64,000 bases of DNA from Streptomyces sp. WMMB303 (GTDB lineage Bacteria; Actinomycetota; Actinomycetes; Streptomycetales; Streptomycetaceae): assembly GCF_029351045.1 (NCBI RefSeq), contig NZ_JARKIN010000001.1, positions 1,051,001 through 1,115,000 on the forward strand, given 5' to 3'. The position numbers were made by a program, and so were the translations under genes. The notes beneath the pieces were generated by a model. That model had not been told where the DNA came from. It was given only the letters and a program-made list of their open reading frames with translations, and did not search any database. Below are positions 46,920 to 55,944 of the stretch, in pieces. Within the stretch, counting starts at the first letter, position 1, and every line of letters starts with the position of its first letter.

Positions 46920-48155
46920 CTACAGGCCGACCTCGCCCATCAGCATGCCGACCTCGGTGTTGGTGAGGCGGCGGAGCCAGCCGGACTTCTGGTCGCCGAG
47001 CGCGATGGGGCCGAAGCGGGTGCGCACCAGCCGCTCCACCGGGAACCCGGCCTCGGCCAGCATGCGGCGCACGATGTGCTTGCGCCCCTCGTGCAGCGCG
47101 ACCTCGACCAGATAGTTCTTCCCGGTGTTCTCCACGACCCGGAAGTGGTCGGCGCGCGCGTACCCGTCGTCGAGCCGGATCCCGGACTTCAGCTGCTTGC
47201 CCAGGTCCCGGGGCAGCGGGCCCTGGATGGCGGCCAGATAGGTCTTGGTCACGCCGTAACGTGGATGGGTGAGCCGATGGGCCAGCTCACCGTGGTTGGT
47301 GAGCAGGATGATCCCCTCGGTCTCGGTGTCGAGACGGCCCACGTGGAAGAGCCGGGTCTCCCGGTTCTGGACGTAGTCGCCCAGGCACTGGCGGCCGTCG
47401 GGGTCCTCCATGGAGGCGACGACTCCGGCGGGCTTGTTCAGCGCGAAGAAGAGGTACGACTGGGTCGCGATGGTCAGCCCGTCGACCTTGATCTCGTCCT
47501 TCTCCGGGTCGACGCGCAGCCCCTGTTCCCGCACGATCTCGCCGTTGACCTCGACCCTGGCCTGCTCGACCAGCCCCTCGCAGGCGCGGCGCGAGCCCAT
47601 GCCCGCACGGGCCAGCACCTTCTGCAGGCGCTCGCCCTCCACCTCGCCGAACGTCTTGGGCAGCTTGACCGGGGGCTTGCTGTGCCGGGCGCGGTTGCGC
47701 TCCTCGATCTGTGCCTCGTACTCGCGGGGACGCGCGGGCGCCGAGGCCCTGCGGGCGCGCGCCTTGGGGGCGCCGCTCTTGGTCACGTCCTTGCGCACGT
47801 TGGCCTTGCCGCCGGTCTTGCCGCCCTGGCCCTTGGCGGCGCCGCCCTGGCCCTTCGGGGTGCCGGGCTTGGCCTTCGGGGCGCCGGGCCGGCCGCCGCC
47901 GGCCTTGCCGCCGCCGGACCCGGCGCTGCCGGACCCGGCGCCGGCGCCGCCCTGGGGGTAGCGGCGCTCCTCGGGGCGCGGCGGGCGGGAGTCCGCGGAC
48001 TGCTGCCGCCCTCGCTGCCCGCCCTGGCCCTGCCGGCCGCCGGGGGCGCCCTGCCCGCGCCGGGCGCCCTGGCCGCGGCCCTCCTGGCCGGAGCGGCCAG
48101 CGCCGCCCTGCTTGCCGCCTCGGTTTCCGCCGGTGTTCCTGCCGCTGCTTCGCAT
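46920..48155 (-). CDS. rRNA pseudouridine synthase (RsuA/RluB/E/F family) with long disordered N-terminus
   Basis: A 411-residue enzyme. The first about 165 residues are Gly/Arg/Gln/Lys-rich low complexity. The S4 RNA-binding domain follows (RLQKVLARAGMGSRRACEGLVEQARVEVNG) and then the catalytic domain with Asp in GRLDTETEGIILLTNHGELAHRLTHPRYGVTKTY and LVRTRFGPIALGD. It isomerises a uridine in 23S or 16S rRNA. The ATG at 48155 shares one base with the scpB TGA, so it is coupled to scpB as in mycobacteria. The basic tail may bind rRNA (inference). Confidence 0.95.
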   Translation of the reverse strand: MRSSGRNTGGNRGGKQGGAGRSGQEGRGQGARRGQGAPGGRQGQGGQRGRQQSADSRPPRPEERRYPQGGAGAGSGSAGSGGGKAGGGRPGAPKAKPGTPKGQGGAAKGQGGKTGGKANVRKDVTKSGAPKARARRASAPARPREYEAQIEERNRARHSKPPVKLPKTFGEVEGERLQKVLARAGMGSRRACEGLVEQARVEVNGEIVREQGLRVDPEKDEIKVDGLTIATQSYLFFALNKPAGVVASMEDPDGRQCLGDYVQNRETRLFHVGRLDTETEGIILLTNHGELAHRLTHPRYGVTKTYLAAIQGPLPRDLGKQLKSGIRLDDGYARADHFRVVENTGKNYLVEVALHEGRKHIVRRMLAEAGFPVERLVRTRFGPIALGDQKSGWLRRLTNTEVGMLMGEVGL

Positions 48156-48931
48156 CAATGTTCCGTCTGGGAGTCGGGGGAAGGATCGTCTACGTCGAAC
48201 GACGGCATACCTTCCTGGGTCTCCCCCTCGACGGCCTCCGCTTCCGGGAGGAAGGGCGCCAGCTCCGGAAGCTCGTCCAGGCCGCGCAGGCCCATCCGCT
48301 CCAGGAAGTAATGCGTCGTCCTGTAAAGGATCGCACCTGTCTCGGGTTCCGTGCCCGCCTCCTCCAGCAGACCGCGCTGGAGCAGGGTGCGCATCACGCC
48401 GTCGCAGTTCACACCGCGGACGGCGGAGACCCGGGAGCGGCTGACCGGCTGCCGGTAGGCGACGACGGCGAGGGTCTCCAGCGCCGCCTGGGTCAGCCGG
48501 GCCTGCTGCCCGTCCAGCACGAAGCGCTCCACCGCGTCCGCGTAGTCGCTACGGGTGTAGAACCGCCAACCGCCCGCGACCAACCGCAGCTCGAAGCCTC
48601 GGCCCTCGACGGTGTACGCGTCGGCCAGCTCGCGCAGCGCGTCCGACACCTCGCGCGGGCGCCGCTCCAGGACCTTGGCCAGGTGCTCGGGGGTGGCGGG
48701 CTCGTCGACGACCATCAGCACCGCCTCCAGCGCGGGCTTCAGCTCCAGCTCCGCGACGCCGTTGCTCCCGGCGGGCTCCGCCGCCGTGCCGCGCTCCTCG
48801 TCGGCCTCCTGCACCTCGTAGGTCTCCGTGTGCGCCTCCGCCGGGCCTTCGTCAGCCCCCTCCGGGGCCTCGGCCTCCACCGCTCGGGGCGCCCCGCCGG
48901 TTCCGGCCCGGTCACCGACCGCCTCAGTCAT
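48155..48931 (-). CDS. scpB: Segregation and condensation protein B
   Basis: A 258-residue SMC partner. An acidic N-terminal tail of about 60 residues precedes the two winged-helix domains: LKPALEAVLMVVDEPATPEHLAKVLERRPREVSDALRELADAY and LTQAALETLAVVAYRQPVSRSRVSAVRGVNCDGVMRTLLQRGLLEEAG, then YRTTHYFLERMGLRGLDELPELAPFLP. It forms a dimer that binds the ScpA kleisin. The start overlaps the scpA stop by eight bases. With scpA it forms the condensin accessory pair of Smc, which is encoded elsewhere. Confidence 0.96.
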   Translation of the reverse strand: MTEAVGDRAGTGGAPRAVEAEAPEGADEGPAEAHTETYEVQEADEERGTAAEPAGSNGVAELELKPALEAVLMVVDEPATPEHLAKVLERRPREVSDALRELADAYTVEGRGFELRLVAGGWRFYTRSDYADAVERFVLDGQQARLTQAALETLAVVAYRQPVSRSRVSAVRGVNCDGVMRTLLQRGLLEEAGTEPETGAILYRTTHYFLERMGLRGLDELPELAPFLPEAEAVEGETQEGMPSFDVDDPSPDSQTEH

Positions 48932-50039
48932 CCTTGTGCTCCCCTGGTTCCTGGTCGAACTCGTCGGTCACCAGCGGGGTCCCGTCCCCGGCGTCCGTGG
49001 TGCCGCTCCATCTGACGAGGAGCGCGCCCAGCGCCTCGTCCTGGTCCAGTGCGACGGCCCGCTCCCGGTACAGCTCCAGCAGCGCGAGGAAGCGGGCGAC
49101 GACCGTGAGGGTGTCGGGAGCGTCCCGGGTGAGCTCCTGGAAGCTGGCCTCGCCCCGCTCCCGCAGCCGCGCCACGACCACCTCGGCCTGCTCCCGGACG
49201 CTGACCAGCGGGGCGTGGATGTGCTCGACATACACCTGCGGCTTGGGCTTGGGCCGCATGGCCTTGACGGCCAGCTTGGCGAAGCCCTCCGGGCCGACGC
49301 TGAGGGCCACCTCGGGCAGCAGCTCGGCGTGGTGCGGTTCCAGTCCCACGGTGCGCGGGTGGCGCCGGGCCTCCTCGTCCAGCCGGGCCGCGAAGATGTT
49401 CGCGATCTCCTTGTAGGCGCGGTACTGGAGCAGCCGCGCGAAGAGCAGGTCCCGGGCCTCCAGCAGCGCCAGGTCGGCCTCGTCCTCCACCTCGGCCTGC
49501 GGGAGCAGCCGGGCGGCCTTCAGATCGAGCAGCGTGGCGGCGACGACGAGGAACTCGGTGGTCTGGTCGAGGTCCCACTCCGGGCCCATGGCGCGGATGT
49601 GGGCCATGAACTCGTCGGTGACTCTGGAGAGGGCGACTTCGGTGACGTCCAGCTTGTGTTTGGAGATGAGCTGGAGCAACAGGTCGAAGGGGCCTTCGAA
49701 GTTGTCGAGGACGACCCTGAACCGCCCGTCGTCGGCCTCCTGCTCGGCCTCGGCGGCATCGGCCTGCGCGGCGGAGGCTGCCGGGTGCTCTTCCCCGGCG
49801 GCCGGTCCGGCGGCCTCTTCCGGCCCGGTGGGCGGTTCTGCGGTTGCGGGTGCGGGTGCGGGTGCGGAACGTTCCGCCGGTACCGGCGCGGGCGGGGCGC
49901 TCGGCGCCGCGGGGGCGGCCGTCACGGCCCCATCGGGACTCCCGACGGCGGCGGGCTCCGCCTCGTACGCCGTCCCGGGCCCCCGCCCCAGCGGTCGGCG
50001 GGAGCCCCGGCTGCGGGGTGCGTCGTCAGGAGTGGGCAT
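48924..50039 (-). CDS. scpA: Segregation and condensation protein A (kleisin)
   Basis: A 371-residue kleisin. About 100 residues of Pro/Ala/Glu-rich sequence precede the core. The SMC-binding N-domain is FRVVLDNFEGPFDLLLQLISKHKLDVTEVALSRVTDEFMAHIRAMG; then EFLVVAATLLDLKAARLLPQ, and the C-terminal winged helix around TLTVVARFLALLELYRERAVALDQDEALGALLVRWSG. It bridges the heads of the Smc dimer with ScpB. It overlaps scpB and follows a DNA-binding-like gene and a ParA gene, giving one chromosome-organisation operon. Confidence 0.96.
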   Translation of the reverse strand: MPTPDDAPRSRGSRRPLGRGPGTAYEAEPAAVGSPDGAVTAAPAAPSAPPAPVPAERSAPAPAPATAEPPTGPEEAAGPAAGEEHPAASAAQADAAEAEQEADDGRFRVVLDNFEGPFDLLLQLISKHKLDVTEVALSRVTDEFMAHIRAMGPEWDLDQTTEFLVVAATLLDLKAARLLPQAEVEDEADLALLEARDLLFARLLQYRAYKEIANIFAARLDEEARRHPRTVGLEPHHAELLPEVALSVGPEGFAKLAVKAMRPKPKPQVYVEHIHAPLVSVREQAEVVVARLRERGEASFQELTRDAPDTLTVVARFLALLELYRERAVALDQDEALGALLVRWSGTTDAGDGTPLVTDEFDQEPGEHKDD

Positions 50040-50064
50040 CGCAGGCAGCGTACTGGCAAGCAGG

Positions 50065-50757
50065 TCAGCGCCCGCGCAACCGCCGTACGAGAATGCTCGC
50101 GTCTCCGCGGGATTCGAGGTCGGCCAGCACGACGGCCACGGCCTCGCGCACGATCCGGCCCCGGTCGACGGCGAGTCCGTGTTCGCCGCGCAGCACCAGC
50201 CGGGCGTGTTCGAGGTCCATCAGTTCCTCGGCGGAGACATAAACGGTGATCTTCTCGTCGTGCCGCTCGCGCCCGCTGGGGCGGCGGGCCGCCCGGCCGC
50301 GGCGGGAGGCCGCCGGTGCGGCGGACGCCGTCGAGGGGGCCGGTCCCGAACCACCGGCCGGCTGGCGGCCCTTGGCCGCGGCAGAGCGGCGCCCGGTGCG
50401 CTCGCCGGACGCCGGGCCCGCCTGTTGGGGCGGTGCGGTCCGCTGGTCGTCAGCCGTGGCCGTGCCGCGCGCGCCGCGTGTGGTGCGCCGCGCGCCGCTG
50501 CTGCCGGGCTCGCCGCCGGACTCGTCGGCCGCGGAGCGCTCGGCGCCGCCCGGCTCCGGAACCGGCTCGGAGGCGGGAGCGGGCACCTTGGGTCCGGGAG
50601 CGGCGGGAGCGCCCGCGGCCGGGCCCACCGAAGACTGCGCCGGGGCCTCCCCGTTCGCCTGGCCGACCTGCGCGGGCCGCTCCTCCTGCGGTGCGGACGG
50701 CTGTACGGCTGCACCGCCTGTCGTACGGAACAATTCGTCGGCTGCCGGGAGACTCAC
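50065..50757 (-). CDS. Unknown protein with C-terminal ribbon-helix-helix-like domain, coupled to parA-like gene
   Basis: A 230-residue protein. Residues 1 to about 160 are disordered, rich in Ala/Pro/Gly/Arg. The C-terminal about 65 residues are well ordered: KITVYVSAEELMDLEHARLVLRGEHGLAVDRGRIVREAVAVVLADLESRGDASILVRRLRGR. The pattern of a beta strand, a helix and a second helix (KITVYVS, then GRIVREAVAVVLADL) resembles ribbon-helix-helix DNA-binding proteins that partner ParA ATPases. A GTG at 50757 gives a four-base GTGA overlap with the parA stop. It lies between parA and scpA in one operon. Function unproven; a ParA-dependent DNA adaptor is the best guess. Confidence 0.8.
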   Translation of the reverse strand: MSLPAADELFRTTGGAAVQPSAPQEERPAQVGQANGEAPAQSSVGPAAGAPAAPGPKVPAPASEPVPEPGGAERSAADESGGEPGSSGARRTTRGARGTATADDQRTAPPQQAGPASGERTGRRSAAAKGRQPAGGSGPAPSTASAAPAASRRGRAARRPSGRERHDEKITVYVSAEELMDLEHARLVLRGEHGLAVDRGRIVREAVAVVLADLESRGDASILVRRLRGR

Positions 50758-51962
50758 TCGGCGTGGCACCGGGCGAGCACCTCCCTGGCGAGCTGGCGAT
50801 AGGCGGCGGCGCCGACGGAGTTGGAGGCGTACGTCGTGATCGGCTCACCCGCGACGGTGGTCTCCGGGAAGCGGACGGTGCGCCCGATGACGGTGTGGTA
50901 GACGTTGTCGTCGAACGCCTCGACCACCCGGGCGAGCACCTCGCGGCTGTGCACGGTCCGCGAGTCGTACATCGTCGCCAGGATGCCGTCCAGCTCCAGC
51001 TCCGGGTTGAGCCGTTCCTGGACCTTCTCGATCGTCTCGGTCAGCAGCGCGACACCGCGCAGTGCGAAGAATTCGCACTCCAGCGGGACGATCACCTTGT
51101 GCGCCGCGGTGAGCGCGTTGACCGTGAGCAGGCCGAGCGAGGGCTGGCAGTCGATGACGATGAAGTCGTAGTCGTTGAGCAGCGGGCCCAGCGCGCGCTG
51201 CAGCGTCGACTCGCGGGCGACCTCGCTGACGAGCTGCACCTCGGCCGCCGACAGGTCGATGTTGCTGGGCAGCAGATCCATCCCGGCCACCGCGGTCTTC
51301 AGCAGCACCTCGTCGGGGGCCAGGCCACGCTCCATCAGGAGGTTGTAGACCGTCAGGTCCAGTTCCATCGGATTGACGCCGAGACCGACCGAGAGAGCAC
51401 CCTGCGGGTCGAAGTCGACCAGCAGCACGCGTCGTCCGTACTCCGCGAGTGCCGCCCCCAGGTTGATGGTCGACGTCGTCTTGCCGACGCCGCCCTTCTG
51501 GTTGCACATGGCGATGATCTTGGCGGGGCCGTGCTCGTTCACCGGGCCGGGGATCGGGAAGTACGGCAGCGGGCGTCCGGTCGGGCCGATGCGCTCCCGG
51601 CGCTGCCGGGCGGCATCGGGCGCGAGGGTGGCCGCGTACTCGGGGTCGGGTTCGTACTCCGCGTCCGGGTCGTAGAAGTGACCCTCGGGCAGCTCGCCCT
51701 GGTTGGGGTCGTAGTGCGGGTCACTGTAGTCGGCGAAACGCTCGGCGGACGGACCGTTCGCAGCGTCGCCGGCCGTGGCGTTCACGTGGTGGCCGTCCGT
51801 GCTCTGGTTGGCTGTCATGGTGGGCGTCAGGTTCTGGTGGGCTGCGAAGGTGCGGACAGCAACGGAGCCGACACCCTCGGGTCCTGTGGGACCTGAGGAC
51901 CCCTGGCCTCGTACAGGCGCTCCTGGTTGACCACCCCCGGGAGAAAATGTCGACTCGTTCAC
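50754..51962 (-). CDS. ParA/Soj-family ATPase with acidic N-terminal extension
   Basis: A 402-residue deviant-Walker ATPase. Residues 1 to about 145 are a low-complexity extension, acidic in its second half (ADYSDPHYDPNQGELPEGHFYDPDAEY). The ATPase starts AKIIAMCNQKGGVGKTTSTINLG with the deviant Walker A, then LLVDFDPQGALSVGLG, DYDFIVIDCQPSLGLLTVNAL and PLECEFFALRGVALL. ParA proteins make ATP-dependent dimers that bind DNA and move cargo. The GTG at 51962 has AAGGAGG upstream. The operon parA-RHH-scpA-scpB-rsuA links it to condensin. In S. coelicolor the equivalent ATPase has, as I recall, been called ParH and is distinct from the main ParA. Confidence 0.93.
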   Translation of the reverse strand: MNESTFSPGGGQPGAPVRGQGSSGPTGPEGVGSVAVRTFAAHQNLTPTMTANQSTDGHHVNATAGDAANGPSAERFADYSDPHYDPNQGELPEGHFYDPDAEYEPDPEYAATLAPDAARQRRERIGPTGRPLPYFPIPGPVNEHGPAKIIAMCNQKGGVGKTTSTINLGAALAEYGRRVLLVDFDPQGALSVGLGVNPMELDLTVYNLLMERGLAPDEVLLKTAVAGMDLLPSNIDLSAAEVQLVSEVARESTLQRALGPLLNDYDFIVIDCQPSLGLLTVNALTAAHKVIVPLECEFFALRGVALLTETIEKVQERLNPELELDGILATMYDSRTVHSREVLARVVEAFDDNVYHTVIGRTVRFPETTVAGEPITTYASNSVGAAAYRQLAREVLARCHAE

Positions 51963-52344
51963 AAGTCGTCGTACCTCCTTGGTGACCAGGAAATTTCTCA
52001 ACAGGTCAGCGTGACACCATGCCGACGGTTGGCGACTCTATGGCGTGTCGGCGGTCCGCAGCAACACAATCCGCCTCAGACGGCCCGATGTGTCGGTATG
52101 CGGACCCCTTGCTGTCAAGAGGCTCCCGGGTGACGTCGGGGTGGTTTCCCCGGTGGGCAAAAAGGTTGGACAGTTACGTTAAGGGCAAGTCGGGTCGCCG
52201 TCCCGCGGACACGGCGACGTCACCGTCCGGACCTTGCCCACAAGGCCCGGACGGTGACGTGAGGTTGCCGATGTTGACGCCGGGAGTTGACCGGCGGCCG
52301 GTTCGTCCCGGCCCCGCCGCAGGCGCGCCGGCCGGCTTCGCGGC
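51963..52344. other. Intergenic region ald / parA-like gene
   Basis: 382 bases without a gene, holding the parA-operon promoter and the ald terminator hairpin (52217-52260). I see no parS (TGTTTCACGTGAAACA-type) site here. Confidence 0.6.
52217..52260 (-). terminator. Long hairpin terminator downstream of ald
   Basis: Outer arms ACGTCACCGTCCGG and CCGGACGGTGACGT (14 bases), then one mismatch, then inner arms CCTTG and CAAGG with a four-base loop. It ends the ald transcript 84 bases after the stop and insulates the parA operon. Confidence 0.85.
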
Positions 52345-53460
52345 TCAGCCCAGCAGCGTCGCGATGTCCCGCACCGGCAGGTCGTGCGCCTCGCCCACGG
52401 GTCCGTAAGTGACCTCGCCGTCGTGCGCGTTGAGGCCCCTGGCCAGCGCCGGGTCGCGGCGCAGCGCCTCCCGCCAGCCGCGGTTGGCCAGCTCCACGAT
52501 GTACGGGAGCGTCGCGTTGGTCAGCGCGTGCGTGGAGGTGTTCGGCACGGCGCCGGGCATGTTGGCGACGCAGTAGAAGACCGAGTCGTGGACGCGGAAG
52601 GTCGGCTCCGCGTGCGTGGTCGGCCGCGAGTCCTCGAAGCAGCCGCCCTGGTCGATCGCGATGTCGACAAGGACACTTCCCGGCTTCATCCGGGAGACCA
52701 GCTCGTTGCTGATCAGCTTCGGGGCCTTGGCGCCCGGGATCAGCACGGCGCCGACCACCAGGTCCGCCTCGAGCACCGCACGCTCCAGCTCGAAGGCGTT
52801 GGAGGTGATGGTGCGCACCCGGTTGCCGAAGATCTTGTCGGCTTCACGGAGCTTGTTGACGTCCTTGTCCAGCAGAGTGACGTGGAAGCCGAGGCCGACC
52901 GCGATCTGAGTGGCGTTCCAGCCGGAGACCCCACCGCCGATCACGACGGCGCGGCCCGGGTTCACCCCGGGCACCCCGCCGGGCAGCACACCGCGGCCAC
53001 CCGCGGAGGCCATCAGGTGGTAGGCGCCGACCTGCGGGGCGATCCGGCCCGCGACCTCGGACATCGGGGCGAGCAGCGGAAGGGTGCGGTTGGCCGGCTC
53101 GACGGTCTCGTAGGCGATGGCCGTGGTGCCCGACTCCAGCAGCGCGTCGGTGCACTCGCGCGAGGCGGCCAGGTGCAGGTAGGTGAAGAGGGTCTGGTCC
53201 TTGCGGAGCCGGTGGTACTCCTCGGCCACCGGCTCCTTGACCTTCAGCAGCAGGTCGGCGGTGGCCCACACCTCGTCCGCCGTGCCCAGGACGGTGGCAC
53301 CGGCGCCCGTGTACTCGGCGTCCGGGATGGAGGAGCCGGCTCCGGCGTCCTTCTCCACGTACACATCATGACCGTTCCGCACCAGTTCGTTGACCCCGGC
53401 CGGGGTGATGGCGACACGGAACTCGTTGTTCTTGACCTCGCGGGGGATACCGACCTTCAC
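52345..53460 (-). CDS. ald: L-alanine dehydrogenase
   Basis: A 371-residue NAD+-dependent enzyme that interconverts alanine with pyruvate and ammonium. The N-terminus is VKVGIPREVKNNEFRVAITPAGV; the catalytic Lys/His region is FTYLHLAAS; the Rossmann motif is VVIGGGVSGWNATQIAVGLG; the Asp-containing ISNELVSRMKPGSVLVDIAIDQGGCFEDSRPTTH is diagnostic. I prefer the GTG at 53460 because the family begins at M-K/R-VGIP; the upstream GTG at 53469 has its ribosome site too close. Alanine dehydrogenase is often induced by alanine or low oxygen; no ald regulator gene is adjacent. Confidence 0.96.
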   Translation of the reverse strand: MKVGIPREVKNNEFRVAITPAGVNELVRNGHDVYVEKDAGAGSSIPDAEYTGAGATVLGTADEVWATADLLLKVKEPVAEEYHRLRKDQTLFTYLHLAASRECTDALLESGTTAIAYETVEPANRTLPLLAPMSEVAGRIAPQVGAYHLMASAGGRGVLPGGVPGVNPGRAVVIGGGVSGWNATQIAVGLGFHVTLLDKDVNKLREADKIFGNRVRTITSNAFELERAVLEADLVVGAVLIPGAKAPKLISNELVSRMKPGSVLVDIAIDQGGCFEDSRPTTHAEPTFRVHDSVFYCVANMPGAVPNTSTHALTNATLPYIVELANRGWREALRRDPALARGLNAHDGEVTYGPVGEAHDLPVRDIATLLG

Positions 53461-53832
53461 GTCGATCACGGTCCTTCACTCAGGGGTGCAGAAGGCAGAG
53501 AAAGCCGGGTCGCGCATGCTCGAAGACACCGGGGGGACCGCGGCTCGACCAGTCTAATGAAGGAGGCCGAGCTGTCCAGCCTTACAAACAGTCGATCTTT
53601 TTCGATATTGCTATGTGTTTCGCAGGTTCCCGATGGGGGGCTGCGACAGCGCCCCCGCGAGCGCCACGGACGGCCGCCGAGTGGCGCATGTCACCCCCTG
53701 CGGGGGCTCGGGGATTCGTTCCTTTTCCATCTCTCGCCCCAGTCCGTCCCCAACTCGGCCCCGGTCCGGCTCCCCGCCTTGCGGCTCCGGTTCCGGGCTC
53801 GGATGCGGGCCGGGGAGCGGGCCGGCCGGTTC
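53461..53832. other. Intergenic region STAND-NTPase / ald
   Basis: 372 bases with no convincing gene. The ald promoter must lie in the left part, where the sequence around 53560-53620 is locally A/T-rich (TCGATCTTTTTCGATATTGC). No clear operator was identified. Confidence 0.5.
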
Positions 53833-55944
53833 TCAGTCGCCGGCGGCCCCGGCGGTGCCCGCCGCGGGCCGCCGCAGTCGCGCCGCCGCCGTCCGGTACC
53901 GGCGGGCGTCCCGCAGGCTCCCGGCACGCTCACACGCCTCCGCGGCCCGCAGCGCCAGTTCCACCGCCAGCCGGACGTCCCCCGCGCCCCGGGAGACCGC
54001 ACACGCCTGGCCATAGGTGCGCAGCGCGTCCGTCCGGCGCCCCACCTGCTCCTGCACCGCCGCCACCTCGGCCAGCGCCCGCGCCCGGGCGGCCGGCTCC
54101 CGGAGCCTGCGGAAGGCGGCCGCCGCGGCCCGCCACGCCCGCAGCGCCTCCTGGGAGCGGGCCGCCCGGGTGTGCACGGTGCCGACCCGGCCGTGCAGGC
54201 GTGCCACCGCCGCCCGGTCCGCGTGCTCGTCCCGGGCCAGCCGCAGCTCCAGCGCCCGGCCGTACCAGTCGGCGGCCCGGTCCCAGTCGGCCAGCTCCGC
54301 GTAGCTGTCGCCCAAGGACTCCAGGGCCCGGCCCGCCGCCCACTCGTCCTCGCCCTCCCGCGCCGCGTCCAGCGCCGCGCGGTAGCGGACGAGGGCCTCC
54401 GCCCAGCGGTCGGTCCCCGCGTCCAGATCCCCGAGGTTGAGCAGCGCGGCGGCACGCTCCCGGTGCCTGCCGTTGCGCTCCGCCACCAGCAGCACCAGCT
54501 CGTGCAGTTCGTAGCGGTCGGCCGCCGCCTGCTCGGGCGCCTCGTGCACGTCGAAGGCCCGGGCCAGTGCCGACACCAGGCGGCGGGCCAGCGTGTCGAG
54601 CTCCCCGGCGCCCTCCGCGACGGCCGCCCGGACCGCCGACAGCAGCGCCGGGCGCCGCGTGCGCAGCCAGCTCCGCGCCTCCAGGGGGTGCAGGAAGCGC
54701 AGCGCGCGCGGCATTCCCGCCAGTTGCCGGCGTGCCTCGGACCCCGACGGTTCACACACCGCGCGGCACGCCTGGAGCCGGCTGACCAGCCGCTCCAGCA
54801 TCCGCGCCCGGGCCAGCAGCACCTCGTCCGGTTGCTCGTGCGCGGCTGACGCGGCGCGCAGCAGCGGATCCAGACACCCCGGAACCTGATAGTGCGCGGA
54901 GTCGAGCGGCCGCAGCAGACCGAGCCGCTCATAGTCGTCCAGCGCCGCGTGCGCGCTGCTCAGCGAGCAGCCGCCGAGCGCGGAGGCGAGCTGCGGATCG
55001 ACGAACCCCGCGGGCGCGAGGGCCAGCAGCCGCAGCAGGCGCCCCAGCGGACGCGAGAGGGAGTCGTGGACGAGCCAGAAGGCCCGCTCCAGCGGATCCG
55101 GGGCCGCCGAGGACCGGCCGGCCTCCGCGGAGTGCGACTCCTCCGGCGTCGGCGGACCGCTTTCGGCCAGCGCCCGGGAGGCGTCGAGCAGCGACCGCTT
55201 GGGGTGGGCGCCGAGCCAGCCGCCCAGCAGCGTCAGCGCCGCCGGAAGAGCACCGCACTGCTCGACCAGCGTCTCGGCGCTGCGCGGATCCACGGTGACC
55301 CGCGGCGAGGAGCCGGCCTGCCGGGACAGCAGCGCCACGGCACTCGCGCGGTCGAGGCCGCCGAGGGCGCACGGGCGGACGTCGGGCACGCCGGTGAGCG
55401 GCCCCGAGGAGACGGCGACCACCAGACAGTCGCGGCTCTCCGGCGCCAGGTCGAGGATCTGCTCGGAGTCGGCCACGTCGTCGAGGAACAGCAGGACCCG
55501 GCCGCGGCGCTCGAGGGCGGAGCGCAGCGCCTCGGCGACGTCCGCCGGGTCGGCACCGGGCGGCGGGTCCTGGGCCGCCGCGTCCTCCTCGGGGCGGCGC
55601 CCTGGGCCGGCGCCGGGGCTGCGCGCGAGGGAGGCCAGCAGGTCGCGGGCGGTGCGCTCAGTGGGAACCGGGGTACCGCCCGGCTCGGTGAGCCGGGCCC
55701 GCAGCACCCCGCCGGGATAGCGGTCGGCCACCTGCCGGACGAACTCCTCGGCCAGCGTGGTGCGGCCCGAGCCGGCCGCCCCCGCGATCAACAGCACGCG
55801 GCTCTGCGGGAGCGGGCGGCCGGACATGGTGTGCAGCCCGGCGCTCTCCAGGTCGGCGCGCAGCGCGCGCAGTTCGCGGTCGCGGCCCGTGCAGGAGTGG
55901 GGGCCCGACCCCGCGGCCGCGGGCTGCACCGCCTGATCTGTCAC
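53833..55944 (-). CDS. STAND/NB-ARC-type NTPase with C-terminal tetratricopeptide repeats
   Basis: A 703-residue protein. The P-loop is at residues 55-63, GAAGSGRTT, with Arg61 where Lys is usual. Walker B is RVLLFLDDVADS (near residue 175). A winged-helix-like region follows (PLGRLLRLLALAPAGFVDPQLASALGG, LDDYERLGLLRPLDSAHYQVPG). TPR-type helices fill the C-terminal third (AAALLNLGDLDAGTDRWAEALVRYRAALDAAR and four to five more). No DNA-binding domain at the N-terminus, unlike AfsR/SARP regulators. It could be a scaffold or signalling switch. It sits between ald and the nudix gene, where mycobacteria have xerD. Confidence 0.88.
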   Translation of the reverse strand: MTDQAVQPAAAGSGPHSCTGRDRELRALRADLESAGLHTMSGRPLPQSRVLLIAGAAGSGRTTLAEEFVRQVADRYPGGVLRARLTEPGGTPVPTERTARDLLASLARSPGAGPGRRPEEDAAAQDPPPGADPADVAEALRSALERRGRVLLFLDDVADSEQILDLAPESRDCLVVAVSSGPLTGVPDVRPCALGGLDRASAVALLSRQAGSSPRVTVDPRSAETLVEQCGALPAALTLLGGWLGAHPKRSLLDASRALAESGPPTPEESHSAEAGRSSAAPDPLERAFWLVHDSLSRPLGRLLRLLALAPAGFVDPQLASALGGCSLSSAHAALDDYERLGLLRPLDSAHYQVPGCLDPLLRAASAAHEQPDEVLLARARMLERLVSRLQACRAVCEPSGSEARRQLAGMPRALRFLHPLEARSWLRTRRPALLSAVRAAVAEGAGELDTLARRLVSALARAFDVHEAPEQAAADRYELHELVLLVAERNGRHRERAAALLNLGDLDAGTDRWAEALVRYRAALDAAREGEDEWAAGRALESLGDSYAELADWDRAADWYGRALELRLARDEHADRAAVARLHGRVGTVHTRAARSQEALRAWRAAAAAFRRLREPAARARALAEVAAVQEQVGRRTDALRTYGQACAVSRGAGDVRLAVELALRAAEACERAGSLRDARRYRTAAARLRRPAAGTAGAAGD

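Noticed and set aside
51963..52216. parS centromere site near the parA-like gene
   Set aside because: No TGTTTCACGTGAAACA-like 16-mer is present.
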